From UBA10649 sp037130755 (lineage in GTDB: Bacteria > Actinomycetota > Actinomycetes > S36-B12), in contig JBAXSI010000002.1 in NCBI GenBank assembly GCA_037130755.1, positions 62,001 through 126,000 on the forward strand: DNA of 64,000 nucleotides, given 5' to 3'. The notes beneath the pieces are model-generated. The model searched no databases and had not been told where the DNA came from. It was given only the letters and a program-made list of their open reading frames with translations. This document shows positions 42,968-51,636 of the stretch, piece by piece (position 1 is the stretch's first letter; every line of letters begins with the position of its first letter). The position numbers were made by a program, and so were the translations under genes.

Positions 42968-43091
42968 ACCTCATCCAGAGGGGCAGAGGGATACGGCCCG
43001 TTGAAGCCCCGGCAACCTTTTCGGTGACTCTCGCGTGCGAGGCCGCCCGAAAGTGGTGCCACTTCCGACCTGAAACCAGGGCAGATGAGAA
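42968..43091 (+). ncRNA. SAM-I (S-box) riboswitch
   Basis: The core consensus is present in order. P1 5' strand CTCATC (42970–42975) pairs with GATGAG (43084–43089). The strand AGAGGGGCAGAGGGA follows, then GGCCC, then GAAGCCCCGGCAACC (about 43002–43017). The variable P3 stem spans 43018–43051. GGTGCCACTTCC (about 43055–43066) and a P4 stem-loop precede the P1 3' strand. The AGAGAGG ribosome-binding site of the next gene directly follows P1, so SAM binding probably blocks translation initiation. SAM-IV is less likely because the S-box strand order and spacing are kept. Confidence 0.9.
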
Positions 43092-43104
43092 GAGAGGCCT
43101 CGTC

Positions 43105-44358
43105 ATGACTGTTCAACTGACCAACCCCTCGCTGGGATCGGCGTACGCGCTGAAGTGCCGCGAGTGCGGCGCCACCACCGAGCTCGACGCCAGCTACGCC
43201 TGCATGGAGTGCTTCGGCCCCCTCGAGGTGGCGTACCACCCCACCGCGATCACGCGCTCGCAGATCGAGGCGGGTCCGCTGTCGATGTGGCGCTATGAGG
43301 CGCTGCTGCCGGTGGTGCCCGGGGCCGGTGGCCGGCCGGGTCTGCAGCCGGGCCTGACCAAGCTCGTCCGCGCGGACAACCTGGCTGCGGCGCTGGGTGT
43401 GAAGACCCTCTGGGTCAAGGACGACTCGGGTAACCCGACGCACTCCTTCAAGGACCGCGTGGTTGCCGTGGCGCTGGAGAACGCGCGGCGGCTGGGCTAC
43501 GGCACCATCGCCTGCGCGTCCACCGGCAACCTCGCCAACGCGGTGGCAGCTGCCGCATCGCGAGCGGGTCTCAAGTCCGTCGTCTTCGTGCCGTCAAATC
43601 TCGAGGCCGGCAAGATCGTGACCACCGCCGTCTATGGCGGCACGCTGGTCGCCATCGACGGCAACTACGACGACGTCAATCGGCTGTGCAGCGAGGTCGC
43701 GTCGTCGCGTGACTGGGGCTTCGTCAACGTCAACCTCCGGCCCTACTACGCCGAGGGGAGCAAGACGGTCGGCTACGAGGTCGCCGAGCAGCTGGGCTGG
43801 CGCCTGCCAGATGCCGTCGTGTCGCCGGTGGCGTCCGGCTCGCTCCTGACCAAGGTCGACAAGGCGTTCCGCGAGTTCGTCGAGCTCGGTCTGGTCGACG
43901 AGCACGAGTACCAGGTCTTCGGGGCGCAGGCCACGGGCTGCTCGCCGGTCGCGCAGGCGTTCCGTGCTGGGCACGACGTCATCCGCCCGGTCAAGCCCGA
44001 CACGATTGCGAAGTCACTCGCCATCGGGAACCCTGCCGACGGGCCTTATGCGCTCGACGCCGTCCGCCGCACCGGTGGGGCAGTGGCTGACGTCTCGGAC
44101 GACGAGATCGTTGGGGGGATCAAGCTGTTGGCGCAGACCGAGGGCATCTTCGCCGAGACTGCAGGCGGGGTCGTGGTGGCCACCTACCGCAAGCTCCTGG
44201 CCGAGGGCCTCATCGATCCGGCCGCAGAGACCGTGCTCCTGAACACCGGCGACGGACTGAAGACGCTCGACGCGGTCGCCCCGACATCGCAGCCCACGTT
44301 CACGATCTCCCCGTCCTACGACGACTTCGAGGACAACTACACCGAGGTGACCTCATGA
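43105..44358 (+). CDS. Threonine-synthase-like PLP enzyme under SAM riboswitch control
   Basis: A 417-residue fold-type II PLP enzyme with an N-terminal zinc ribbon (C18, C21, C33, C36). The PLP lysine is K116 in 'NPTHSFKDRV'; 'CASTGNLANAVAA' binds the phosphate/carboxylate and 'SPVASGSLLTK' the cofactor. Threonine synthases act on O-phosphohomoserine. Control by a SAM-I riboswitch and coupling to a CysO-like sulfur carrier (4-nt overlap) are not expected of a threonine gene. By analogy with CysM plus CysO, I infer that this enzyme may make homocysteine from O-phosphohomoserine and carrier thiocarboxylate. Plain threonine synthase remains possible. Confidence 0.8.
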   Translation: MTVQLTNPSLGSAYALKCRECGATTELDASYACMECFGPLEVAYHPTAITRSQIEAGPLSMWRYEALLPVVPGAGGRPGLQPGLTKLVRADNLAAALGVKTLWVKDDSGNPTHSFKDRVVAVALENARRLGYGTIACASTGNLANAVAAAASRAGLKSVVFVPSNLEAGKIVTTAVYGGTLVAIDGNYDDVNRLCSEVASSRDWGFVNVNLRPYYAEGSKTVGYEVAEQLGWRLPDAVVSPVASGSLLTKVDKAFREFVELGLVDEHEYQVFGAQATGCSPVAQAFRAGHDVIRPVKPDTIAKSLAIGNPADGPYALDAVRRTGGAVADVSDDEIVGGIKLLAQTEGIFAETAGGVVVATYRKLLAEGLIDPAAETVLLNTGDGLKTLDAVAPTSQPTFTISPSYDDFEDNYTEVTS

Positions 44359-44630
44359 GTATCGCCGTCAAGGTCCCGACCATCCTCCGCACGTACACCG
44401 GCGGCGTCGCCGACGTGACGGTCACAGGCGCAACGCTCGCCGAGGCGCTGACGGACCTCGACACGCAGTACCCGGGAATCGGCGCGCGGGTGCTCGACGA
44501 CGAGGGCAAGCTGCGTCGTTTCGTGAACGTCTACGTCAACGACGATGACGTGCGGTTCCTTGAGGACCTGCAGACGCCCACGCCGGATGGCACGAGCATC
44601 TCGATCATCCCGGCGGTTGCCGGCGGCTGA
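44355..44630 (+). CDS. Second CysO-like sulfur carrier protein
   Basis: A 91-residue ubiquitin-fold carrier ending in Gly-Gly ('IPAVAGG'), about 60% identical by eye to CysO at 31286, sharing 'VPTILRTYTGG' and 'LRRFVNVYVNDDDVRFLE'. Its ATG lies inside the stop region of the threonine-synthase-like gene (ATGA), so the two proteins are made together under the same riboswitch. A thiocarboxylated form would be the sulfur donor for that enzyme. The activating enzyme must be encoded elsewhere. Confidence 0.9.
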   Translation: MSIAVKVPTILRTYTGGVADVTVTGATLAEALTDLDTQYPGIGARVLDDEGKLRRFVNVYVNDDDVRFLEDLQTPTPDGTSISIIPAVAGG

Positions 44631-44707
44631 GGAATGAGCGCCGCGAGTCCCGGAGGCAGCCGGCCATGAACGCGCGACGGTTAGCGCTTCGTCAGGGGCG
44701 TGCGTGA

Positions 44708-45367
44708 CTAGGTGAACGCGGTGAGCGCACTCCACCCGATGACCAGTACGAGCAGTCCACCTGCGCAGGTGGCCAGGAACGGTCGCATGCGCTTGGCGAC
44801 CTGGGCCAAGCCGAGCAGGAAGAACGTGATCGCCAGCACGCTGAGGATCGCCACGTAGGTGTCGCTGCGTGAGTTCCACAGGTTGTATGCGTCGGAGGCG
44901 TCGTTCTGCTGAGCCACCAGGTCCTTCTCCCCTGCAGCGCGGGCATCGAGGTAGCCCTTGACGTCAGGGAACCCGTCAGGCGTCGCTGGGGCGAACGCCG
45001 GATCGGCATAGATGTCGGACAGTGCCTGAGCCTGGTCCGCGCGTGCGTGCGCTGCTGCGGCGAGAGCGCCGAGTTCCTCTGCTTCGGACGTCTTGCCGGC
45101 GCTGCCCTGCTGAAGCGCCGCGTAGTCCAGCGCCAGGCTCTGCTGGGTGTTGGCGAGGACTTCCGTGACCAACCGGGTCTGGTAGCCCTCGGCGACGGTG
45201 TCGCTGACCTGCCGCGCGGCCGCGGTCAGCACGAGTCGCTCGGAGTCACGGTTCGCGGCGTCGCCCTGAGTGCTGGCCTCGACCTCGAGCCCGGCGACCA
45301 CGGCGGCGACGATGGTCGTGAGCAGGGTCAGCACGACCACCGTGCGACGCCCGCGATCGCCGGTCAC
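44708..45367 (-). CDS. Membrane protein of unknown function, paralogue A
   Basis: A 219-residue protein with an N-terminal transmembrane helix (about 8–27), a roughly 125-residue Ala/Gln-rich helical extracytoplasmic region, and two C-terminal helices (about 168–188 and 195–215). It shares this layout and the segment 'AILSVLAITFFLLGLAQV' with the upstream gene product ('TILSVLLAIALFWLGMAEI'). GTG at 45367 overlaps the upstream stop, so the two are coupled and probably form a complex. I do not recognise the family. Confidence 0.7.
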   Translation of the reverse strand: MTGDRGRRTVVVLTLLTTIVAAVVAGLEVEASTQGDAANRDSERLVLTAAARQVSDTVAEGYQTRLVTEVLANTQQSLALDYAALQQGSAGKTSEAEELGALAAAAHARADQAQALSDIYADPAFAPATPDGFPDVKGYLDARAAGEKDLVAQQNDASDAYNLWNSRSDTYVAILSVLAITFFLLGLAQVAKRMRPFLATCAGGLLVLVIGWSALTAFT

Positions 45368-46050
45368 AGGATGCCGCCTCGGCTCGTGACGAACCAGGCC
45401 TCGATGATGAGGAAGGCTCCGATGCCCACCACCCACAGGGCCACGCCGACCGCCAAGTTGAGCACGCGCCAGCGCCCTGCGGTGATCTCCGCCATGCCGA
45501 GCCAGAACAGTGCGATGGCCAGCAGCACCGACAGGATCGTCAGCCAGCGTTTCTCGTTCGCGTAGTTGTCCGCCGTGGCGAAGGACGTCGTCGGGACGAT
45601 CGCCTGGTACTGCTGGTCCTGCTCCTCCATCTGCGCGACCCGACCCGGAACGTCGAACGTGCCGAGGGAGGTCGTGAGGGTGCCTTGGGGGAATGGCCCG
45701 GCGAGCTGGCCCATGCTCGGCACGAGGTTGTCGCGGAGGCTCGTCCCGGCAGCAGCCAGCGCCGGGTGGCCGCTGTCGATCAGGGACTTGGCCTCGGCAG
45801 CTTTCATGGCGGTCTGCACGGCATAGTCCGCCTCGCCATAGGCGCCGGTCTCGTTGATGTGGTGCATCGCCGCCTGCTTGCTGACGTCGATCAGGCCGGC
45901 GCGATTGGTGTCGGCCACCTGCGATCCGACCACGCTGGTGCGCCAGGCGGCGAAGGCCGCAGTGACGGCGACGACGGCCAGCAGGATCGCGATCGCGACG
46001 TCCAGCCGGCTCCCGGAGTGGTGCTCGATCGGCTCCTGATCGGTTGCCAC
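45364..46050 (-). CDS. Membrane protein of unknown function, paralogue B
   Basis: A 228-residue protein laid out like its downstream neighbour: a cytoplasmic N-terminus with 'EPIEHHSGSRLD', a transmembrane helix (about 17–36), a helical extracytoplasmic domain and two C-terminal transmembrane helices. GTG at 46050 is chosen because a GGGGG ribosome-binding site lies just upstream. tRNA-Lys and its terminator lie directly in front on the same strand. No enzymatic motif is visible; a sensor or scaffold role is only a guess. Confidence 0.68.
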   Translation of the reverse strand: MATDQEPIEHHSGSRLDVAIAILLAVVAVTAAFAAWRTSVVGSQVADTNRAGLIDVSKQAAMHHINETGAYGEADYAVQTAMKAAEAKSLIDSGHPALAAAGTSLRDNLVPSMGQLAGPFPQGTLTTSLGTFDVPGRVAQMEEQDQQYQAIVPTTSFATADNYANEKRWLTILSVLLAIALFWLGMAEITAGRWRVLNLAVGVALWVVGIGAFLIIEAWFVTSRGGIL

Positions 46051-46078
46051 CAGTGCCCCCCACTCGGCAGATGAAGAA

Positions 46079-46099
46079 GGCCACCCGAGGAGGGTGGCC
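46079..46099 (-). terminator. Rho-independent terminator of tRNA-Lys
   Basis: GGCCACCC (46079–46086) and GGGTGGCC (46092–46099) form an 8-bp stem with a 5-nt loop. On the minus strand the stem is followed by a T-rich TTCTTC. It lies 5 nt after the 3' CCA of tRNA-Lys, so it ends that transcript. Confidence 0.8.
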
Positions 46100-46103
46100 G
46101 ACT

Positions 46104-46178
<75 letters not shown>

Positions 46179-46217
46179 GCGAGCAGGAACATACCACCGG
46201 GCCGATACCATCCAAAC

Positions 46218-46874
46218 GTGGCCCGGCTCCGACCTGCGAGCACCGCGACGACGGTCGCGCTCATCGGCATCGTCCTGGTCATCGTCGCGATCCAGATGTC
46301 CTTGCCCCCATCGGTGACCGTCGGACCAACGTGGCTCATACCCGTCATCGAGCTCGGTGGCATCCCGATCGCCATTGCGTTGACGATGTGGCTGGGCTCC
46401 GACGAGCCGGTCGTGCGAGCAATCATGACGGCCTATCTCGTGTTCCTCGTCCTCGCGTGCGTCACCAACGCTGTGTTGCTGCTTGTCTCGCTGCTTCGCG
46501 GCTCGGAGGACACGGGGGAGTACCTGCTCTTCGCGGGGTTCGGCGTTCTGGCCATCAACGTCCTGAGCTTCGGGCTGGTCTACTGGTGGATCGACGGCGG
46601 TGGACCGGGTCGCCGCAGCGACGGCACCGTCACGCTCCCGGACTTCCTCTTCCCGCAGCAGGGCCAGGGCCAGACCGAATGGAGGCCGGGGCTGATCGAC
46701 TACCTCTTCACGGCGTACACGAACATCATCGCGTTCAGCCCAACGGACACCATGCCGCTGACGCATCGGGTGAAGATCCTCTTCACCGTGCAGTCCGCCA
46801 CGGCGCTGCTCACGGTCGTGGTGACCTTGAGCCGAGCCGTGAACCTCATCCCCGGCGGCCTTCCCGGGACGTGA
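46218..46874 (+). CDS. Membrane protein, unknown (DUF1345-like C-terminus)
   Basis: A 218-residue protein with about five transmembrane segments (roughly 10–30, 38–58, 68–92, 105–124 and 187–207). The C-terminal segment 'YLFTAYTNIIAFSPTDTMPL' followed by THRVKILFTVQS resembles the pore-like segment of DUF1345/ion-channel-type proteins, but no potassium filter is present. GTG at 46218 follows TACCAT (46206–46211) by exactly 6 nt, supporting a leaderless transcript. No neighbour explains its role. Confidence 0.65.
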   Translation: MARLRPASTATTVALIGIVLVIVAIQMSLPPSVTVGPTWLIPVIELGGIPIAIALTMWLGSDEPVVRAIMTAYLVFLVLACVTNAVLLLVSLLRGSEDTGEYLLFAGFGVLAINVLSFGLVYWWIDGGGPGRRSDGTVTLPDFLFPQQGQGQTEWRPGLIDYLFTAYTNIIAFSPTDTMPLTHRVKILFTVQSATALLTVVVTLSRAVNLIPGGLPGT

Positions 46875-48263
46875 TCACTGCACGATGCGGACTGGGGTCT
46901 CCTTGAGCGCGATCGGCCCCGCCACGGGCTTGCAGGTGTTGGCCGTGTTGCAGACCTGCGTGTAGCCCTCCGGGGCGGTGTAGATGCCGGTGTTGTTGAC
47001 TGCCCAGGCGATGATCGAGGGGATCCCGTTCTTCTCCACGAAGCAGTTGACGACGACGCCGTCGTCGTTGCAGCCGTTGAACGTCGAGCCCACGAGCCAC
47101 TGGTGGATGATCCGCAGGCCCTCGACGGCGCCCGAGTCGTTCGTCAACTGCATGCCGAGCAGCGGATACGGCTGCGGCGTCCAGATGTACCAGTAGGTGC
47201 GGGCGAAGCCGAGGTGCAGTGAATCCAACTCCGTCTGCACGACCCAGTCTCGGGCTTTCGGTCCCTCGATGGTCTGGTGCGGATTGCTGGGGCCGGGCCC
47301 CGCGAGTCCGTAGTTGAGCTCGGTGTCCCACACGGGCTTGTCAGGAGCCCCCGCCGCGCTGATCGCCTGCTTGACCGTGGCGATGAAGGCAGCGCGCTCG
47401 TCGGTGGTCTGCAGGCTCGACGGGTACAGGTGCGCGGCGAACACGTCGATGGGCCAGCCCAACTGTCCCAGTGCCGCGAGGTAGCGCGGGAAGAACCGCG
47501 AGAAGCTGCCGGCCAGGCGCACCGTGGTGCTCGCTGCGACCACCTTGGCCTTCGGGTCGCCCGTGTGGATGATGTCGGCCGCGCTCTTGGTCATCTTCGC
47601 GAGCGTCTCCGGCGTGCCGTTCCAGAACATGACGAGGCTCGCCTCGTTCCAGATCTGGTAGGACGTGATCTTGCCGGCGTAGCGCTTCACTACGGCCCGC
47701 ACGAAGGCGTCCCATGCCGCCAGGCTCTTGGGCGTGGACGCTGCACCGGGCCCGGGGTAGTCGGTCTTCTTGATCCTCGAGGCGTTCCACGTCGGGGTCC
47801 CGCCGAGCACCAGGAGGATGTCCTTGACGCCGTGCGCCCGCGCGTTCGTCACGGCGGCGTCAAGCGGCTTCCAGTTGTACTGGCCCTTCACCGCCTCGAT
47901 CTGCGACCAGTTCGTGCCGTTGTCCCACAAGCGGAGCGCGCCGAACGGATCGTTCCGATCCGGCCAGGCGCCGTCCTGGACGCCTGCGACGTGCATGCCC
48001 GTGATCGTGGCGGGGATGACCTCGCCCATGTGCGCACCGCTGGGCGTGGCCGAGGGCGTCGCGGATGCCGAAGCGCTCGGGGTGAGGGCCACTGATGCCG
48101 ACGGAGTCGGGACGGTGGACCCGGCTGCGGTCGGCACCGCGCTGACGGCGGCGGCGCTCGATGCGGGTGTCCCGGTGTCCGTCGATGACGAGCAGCCGGC
48201 GATCGCGACGGCGAGCACAGTCAGGCCAATGGCGACGTGGGTGGTGATGAGGCGGCGAGGCAC
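46875..48263 (-). CDS. Lipoprotein glycoside hydrolase, clan GH-A (GH39/GH5-like)
   Basis: A 462-residue exported protein. The lipobox IAGC (C24) is followed by a Ser/Thr/Pro/Ala linker of about 55 residues and a TIM-barrel domain. The acid/base is E207 in 'SYQIWNEASL' and the nucleophile E315 in 'PVWDTELNYG', the clan GH-A arrangement. GH39 β-xylosidase-like enzymes are the nearest by eye; the glycan is unknown. It begins 9 nt after the stop of the secreted protein gene at 48273, so the two are one operon. Confidence 0.78.
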   Translation of the reverse strand: MPRRLITTHVAIGLTVLAVAIAGCSSSTDTGTPASSAAAVSAVPTAAGSTVPTPSASVALTPSASASATPSATPSGAHMGEVIPATITGMHVAGVQDGAWPDRNDPFGALRLWDNGTNWSQIEAVKGQYNWKPLDAAVTNARAHGVKDILLVLGGTPTWNASRIKKTDYPGPGAASTPKSLAAWDAFVRAVVKRYAGKITSYQIWNEASLVMFWNGTPETLAKMTKSAADIIHTGDPKAKVVAASTTVRLAGSFSRFFPRYLAALGQLGWPIDVFAAHLYPSSLQTTDERAAFIATVKQAISAAGAPDKPVWDTELNYGLAGPGPSNPHQTIEGPKARDWVVQTELDSLHLGFARTYWYIWTPQPYPLLGMQLTNDSGAVEGLRIIHQWLVGSTFNGCNDDGVVVNCFVEKNGIPSIIAWAVNNTGIYTAPEGYTQVCNTANTCKPVAGPIALKETPVRIVQ

Positions 48264-48272
48264 TCGAACAGC

Positions 48273-49283
48273 CTACGGTCGCACCGCCGCAGAGTTCCCC
48301 GCGACCTTCATTCCGGACGTGTCAACCGCCTCGAACGCCGCCGCCGGGATGGTCTTGAGCTCGTCGATGAGGTTCGCCGGCCAGTCCGGGTCGGCCGTGC
48401 CCTGGAAGTACCAGGGCGAGCCATTGTCTGCGAGCACCAGCCCGTACTGCTTCAGGGCGGTGATGACGGCATTTGCCTCCTTGCTGTGGCCGACGGTCGG
48501 GTACGTGGACTTCAGCCGGAAGCGGGCGCCCATCGGCGGGAACTGCGGGTCATTCGTCGATCCGGCCTGATGCCGCGCTGGCCACACGAAGGCACGCCGG
48601 GTCACGTTCGTGGTGAACCTGATCGCGTGGTCCACCCGGCCGGCCGACACCTCATCCCATCGCAGGAGCCCGGGGAGGATCGGCAGTCCGGCAGCGTCGG
48701 CAGAGGTCCAGGTCGACGGGCGGAGCCGGTTCGACCTCAGGTCCCATGTGGCTCCGGAGCCGGCGGTCCAGCCGTCCTCGCTCTCGTGGGTGTTCCACGT
48801 CTCGAAGAGGGTGCACGTTGCCGAGTCCACGATGATCGCGTGTCGGTCACCTTCGGAGGTGGGGCCGCCTTCGATGAGCGTCTCCTTGCCGAGGGGGTAG
48901 CCGATCGAGTCGCTCTCGTCGGCGTAGTCGAACGTCACCGATACGCGCGGTGTGCCGTCGACCACGGTGATCGGGATGCCGTAGGGCACGTCCTGGGCGC
49001 CGTAGCTCGGGCCGAAGTCCGGGTGCAGGTTGATCGAGGAGTGCATGTGCGACATCCACGCGGCCGAGAGCCGATTGACGGGCAGTCGGTCCACTCGTGC
49101 GTGCCAGTAGTTGTCATCCGGGAACATCGGGCACGCCGTACCCGGGATCGGGTTCGTGCGCGGCGCGGCCCCACGATCCGGCGCGCTCGCCGCCGCAGGT
49201 GCGGCGGCCTGTGATGCCATGACGATGAGGGCGATCGCCGTCGCCAGTGCGGGCAGTCGCAGGCCGTCGGGGGCACGGACCAT
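48273..49283 (-). CDS. Conserved secreted protein of unknown function
   Basis: A 336-residue protein with a signal peptide (ending near 'QAAAPAAASA'). Conserved-looking blocks are 'CPMFPDDNYWHARVDRLPVN', 'VTFDYADESDSIGYPLGKET', 'GDRHAIIVDSATCTLFETWN' and 'RPSTWTSADAAGLPILPGLL' followed by RWDEV. I recall similar secreted proteins in actinobacteria and acidobacteria, but no function. ATG at 49283 follows GATACT by 6 nt. Cotranscription with a glycoside hydrolase hints at glycan work outside the cell. Confidence 0.75.
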   Translation of the reverse strand: MVRAPDGLRLPALATAIALIVMASQAAAPAAASAPDRGAAPRTNPIPGTACPMFPDDNYWHARVDRLPVNRLSAAWMSHMHSSINLHPDFGPSYGAQDVPYGIPITVVDGTPRVSVTFDYADESDSIGYPLGKETLIEGGPTSEGDRHAIIVDSATCTLFETWNTHESEDGWTAGSGATWDLRSNRLRPSTWTSADAAGLPILPGLLRWDEVSAGRVDHAIRFTTNVTRRAFVWPARHQAGSTNDPQFPPMGARFRLKSTYPTVGHSKEANAVITALKQYGLVLADNGSPWYFQGTADPDWPANLIDELKTIPAAAFEAVDTSGMKVAGNSAAVRP

Positions 49284-49443
49284 CCGCCCAGTATCGGTCG
49301 GAGCGACTCCTGTGTCAGGCCGGCAGGGAGTGCAAGGGCTGTCATTGCTGTGTCGTTGGTCGCACGAGCGGCACGTCGGTTCGACTCGAAGGCTCGGCGG
49401 CAGGAGTATGTGGATACGACCGTCATCGCGGAGAGGCTTCCAG

Positions 49444-51636
49444 ATGGACCAGCGCCGGTGGTACGAGCGGCGATGGCTGCCCTTGATACTTACTGCCCTC
49501 GTGCTGCTCCTCGCCGGCGTCGGCACGGTCATGCTGGAGGCCGGCCTGACACCATTCCTGGTCCTCCTGCTTGTCCTGATCGTTCTGGGCGGTGTGGTCC
49601 TGCTCCTGGCCGTCAGGATGAAGGGGCAGCACGACCGCATCCTTTCCCGGGAGACCCAGTACCGGCTGCTCACGGAGCACGCATCCGACGTCGTCGTGCA
49701 GGTCGCCCTCGACGGGACCCTCGAGTGGATCTCGCCTTCGGTGACGAGGCTCCTCGGCTACGAGCCAGCACAGCTCATCGGGACTCATCCATGGGACCTG
49801 GTCCACCCGGACGACCGGGCCGCGGCCGCCGCCAACCTCGCCGATGCTGCCACGCCGGGTCATCAGCCGTCGCCCCTGGCGACGCGGTTCTGCAAGTCGG
49901 ATGGCTCATATGTGTGGCTGTCCGCGGCGGCGCGGAAGACGCCCGAAGGCCTGTTCGTGGTGAGCTTCCGCGAGGTCGACGAGGAGGTTCGTGCGCGGCA
50001 GGCGCTCCTCGACTCCGAGGTGCGTTATCGACTCCTGGCCGAGAACGCGATGGACCTCGTGTTCTCCCTCGACATGCACGCGGTCATCACGTGGGTTTCC
50101 CCGTCCGCTGTCAGGATGCTCGGCTACGGTCCGGAGGATCTGATCGGGCAGTTCGGCGGCATGCTCATCGTCGAGGAGGATCTGCCGCTGCTGCTCAGTG
50201 CCGCGGCCGATGCGCGCACGGGTCTTCCGGTGTCCTGCCAGATTCGCATGCTCATGAAGTCCGGCGACGAACGGTGGGTGGAGGCCACGCCGAGAGCGCT
50301 GCACGACGATGCGGGCGACCTCGTCGGTGGGGTGATCGGTGTGCGCGACGCCCACGAGGAAGTGCTCGCCCGCACGGCCCTCGTCCACGCGTCCGACTAC
50401 GACGCACTCACCGGGCTCGCCAACCCGGCGCTGGCGCTGGCCCGGATCCAGGGCGTCCTCGACACGCACGAACCAGAGGCGTGGGCGTTGGTGTGCGTTG
50501 GGGTGGATGGGATGACCGCCATCAACCAGGCCTACACGTACGCCGCTGGGGACGCCGTCCTCGCGGCCGTGGCCGCCAGGCTCGTGACCGCGGTCGAGGA
50601 CGAGACCAGCGTCGCGAGGATTGCCGGCGACGAATTCGTCGTCCTGGTCGACGGAATCTCGGACGCCACCGATGCCGCGAGCGCAGCTGCCCAGCTGCTC
50701 AGCGTCGTGCGCGGGACGGTCGATTTCGGCGGAGTGCAGATCGATGTCTCGGCAAGCGCTGGCATCGCCCTCGCGCACGGCGGTGACGTTCAGGGCTTGC
50801 TTCGAGACTCGACCGCGGCGATGCGGCAGGCGTCGGCGAAGGGTCCCGATCACTGGGAATTCCTCGACGGCGACGTGGCCGAGCAGGCACGGCGCGCTCT
50901 GTCGCTGCAGTCCTCCCTGCGCGAGGCGGTCCGGCAGGGTCGCATTGAGCCCTGGTTCATGCCGATCGTCGGACTCACGGACGGCGCGGTCGTCGGCTAC
51001 GAGGTCCTCGCGCGATGGATCAGAGGCGACGGCCGGATCGCATTGCCTGCGGAGTTCCTGGCGGTAGCGGAGCGCACGGGGCTCATTGTCGACATCGACC
51101 GCGCCATGCTCGAGCGCTCGGTGGCGCTACTGGGCGAGAACCAGGGCATCGAGCGACTCGCCGTGAACGTCTCGGCGGCGACTCTCGCCAACGGATCGCT
51201 GACGGCACTGGTCGTTGACGCGTTGCAGAAGTCGGACGTCGACCCGCGGCGGCTGCACCTGGAGGTCACCGAGACGTCACTGGTCAAGGTCACGAAGCAG
51301 GTCCGACGAACCATGGAGGAGATCGCCGGCCTGGGAGCCTCCTGGTGGGTCGATGACTTCGGCACCGGCTTCTCGTCGATCAGTCACCTGCGCGACTTGC
51401 CGATCAGCGGACTGAAGTTGGATCAGTCTTTCACTGCAGGCGTGACGCGGCCGGACACGGCGGCCGCGCGACTGGCCCTGGGCCTGGTGGGCCTTGCTTC
51501 GGGCCTTGGACTGAAGACCATCGCCGAAGGCATCGAGAACGCCGAGCAGGCGGAGGTGCTCACCGCGCAGGGCTGGCAGATGGGCCAGGGCTGGCTGTTC
51601 GGTCGCCCCATCGGGACGACCGCTAGCGCAGCGTGA
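49444..51636 (+). CDS. Membrane PAS–PAS–GGDEF–EAL protein, probable c-di-GMP phosphodiesterase
   Basis: A 730-residue protein with two N-terminal transmembrane helices (about 10–31 and 34–56), two PAS domains (about 68–185 and 190–310), a GGDEF domain and an EAL domain (about 480–725). The cyclase motif is altered to AGDEF ('ARIAGDEFVVL'), so synthesis is doubtful. The EAL signature reads EVL ('GYEVLARW'), but the metal and catalytic residues NVS, EVTET, DDFGTG, GLKLD and AEGIE are in place, so hydrolysis of c-di-GMP is likely. GGAGAGG precedes the ATG. Confidence 0.88.
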   Translation: MDQRRWYERRWLPLILTALVLLLAGVGTVMLEAGLTPFLVLLLVLIVLGGVVLLLAVRMKGQHDRILSRETQYRLLTEHASDVVVQVALDGTLEWISPSVTRLLGYEPAQLIGTHPWDLVHPDDRAAAAANLADAATPGHQPSPLATRFCKSDGSYVWLSAAARKTPEGLFVVSFREVDEEVRARQALLDSEVRYRLLAENAMDLVFSLDMHAVITWVSPSAVRMLGYGPEDLIGQFGGMLIVEEDLPLLLSAAADARTGLPVSCQIRMLMKSGDERWVEATPRALHDDAGDLVGGVIGVRDAHEEVLARTALVHASDYDALTGLANPALALARIQGVLDTHEPEAWALVCVGVDGMTAINQAYTYAAGDAVLAAVAARLVTAVEDETSVARIAGDEFVVLVDGISDATDAASAAAQLLSVVRGTVDFGGVQIDVSASAGIALAHGGDVQGLLRDSTAAMRQASAKGPDHWEFLDGDVAEQARRALSLQSSLREAVRQGRIEPWFMPIVGLTDGAVVGYEVLARWIRGDGRIALPAEFLAVAERTGLIVDIDRAMLERSVALLGENQGIERLAVNVSAATLANGSLTALVVDALQKSDVDPRRLHLEVTETSLVKVTKQVRRTMEEIAGLGASWWVDDFGTGFSSISHLRDLPISGLKLDQSFTAGVTRPDTAAARLALGLVGLASGLGLKTIAEGIENAEQAEVLTAQGWQMGQGWLFGRPIGTTASAA

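Noticed and set aside
42968..43091. SAM-IV riboswitch, the class common in actinobacteria
   Set aside because: The strand order, the long P1 with GATGAG closing strand and the P3/P4 arrangement fit SAM-I; a covariance search would settle it.
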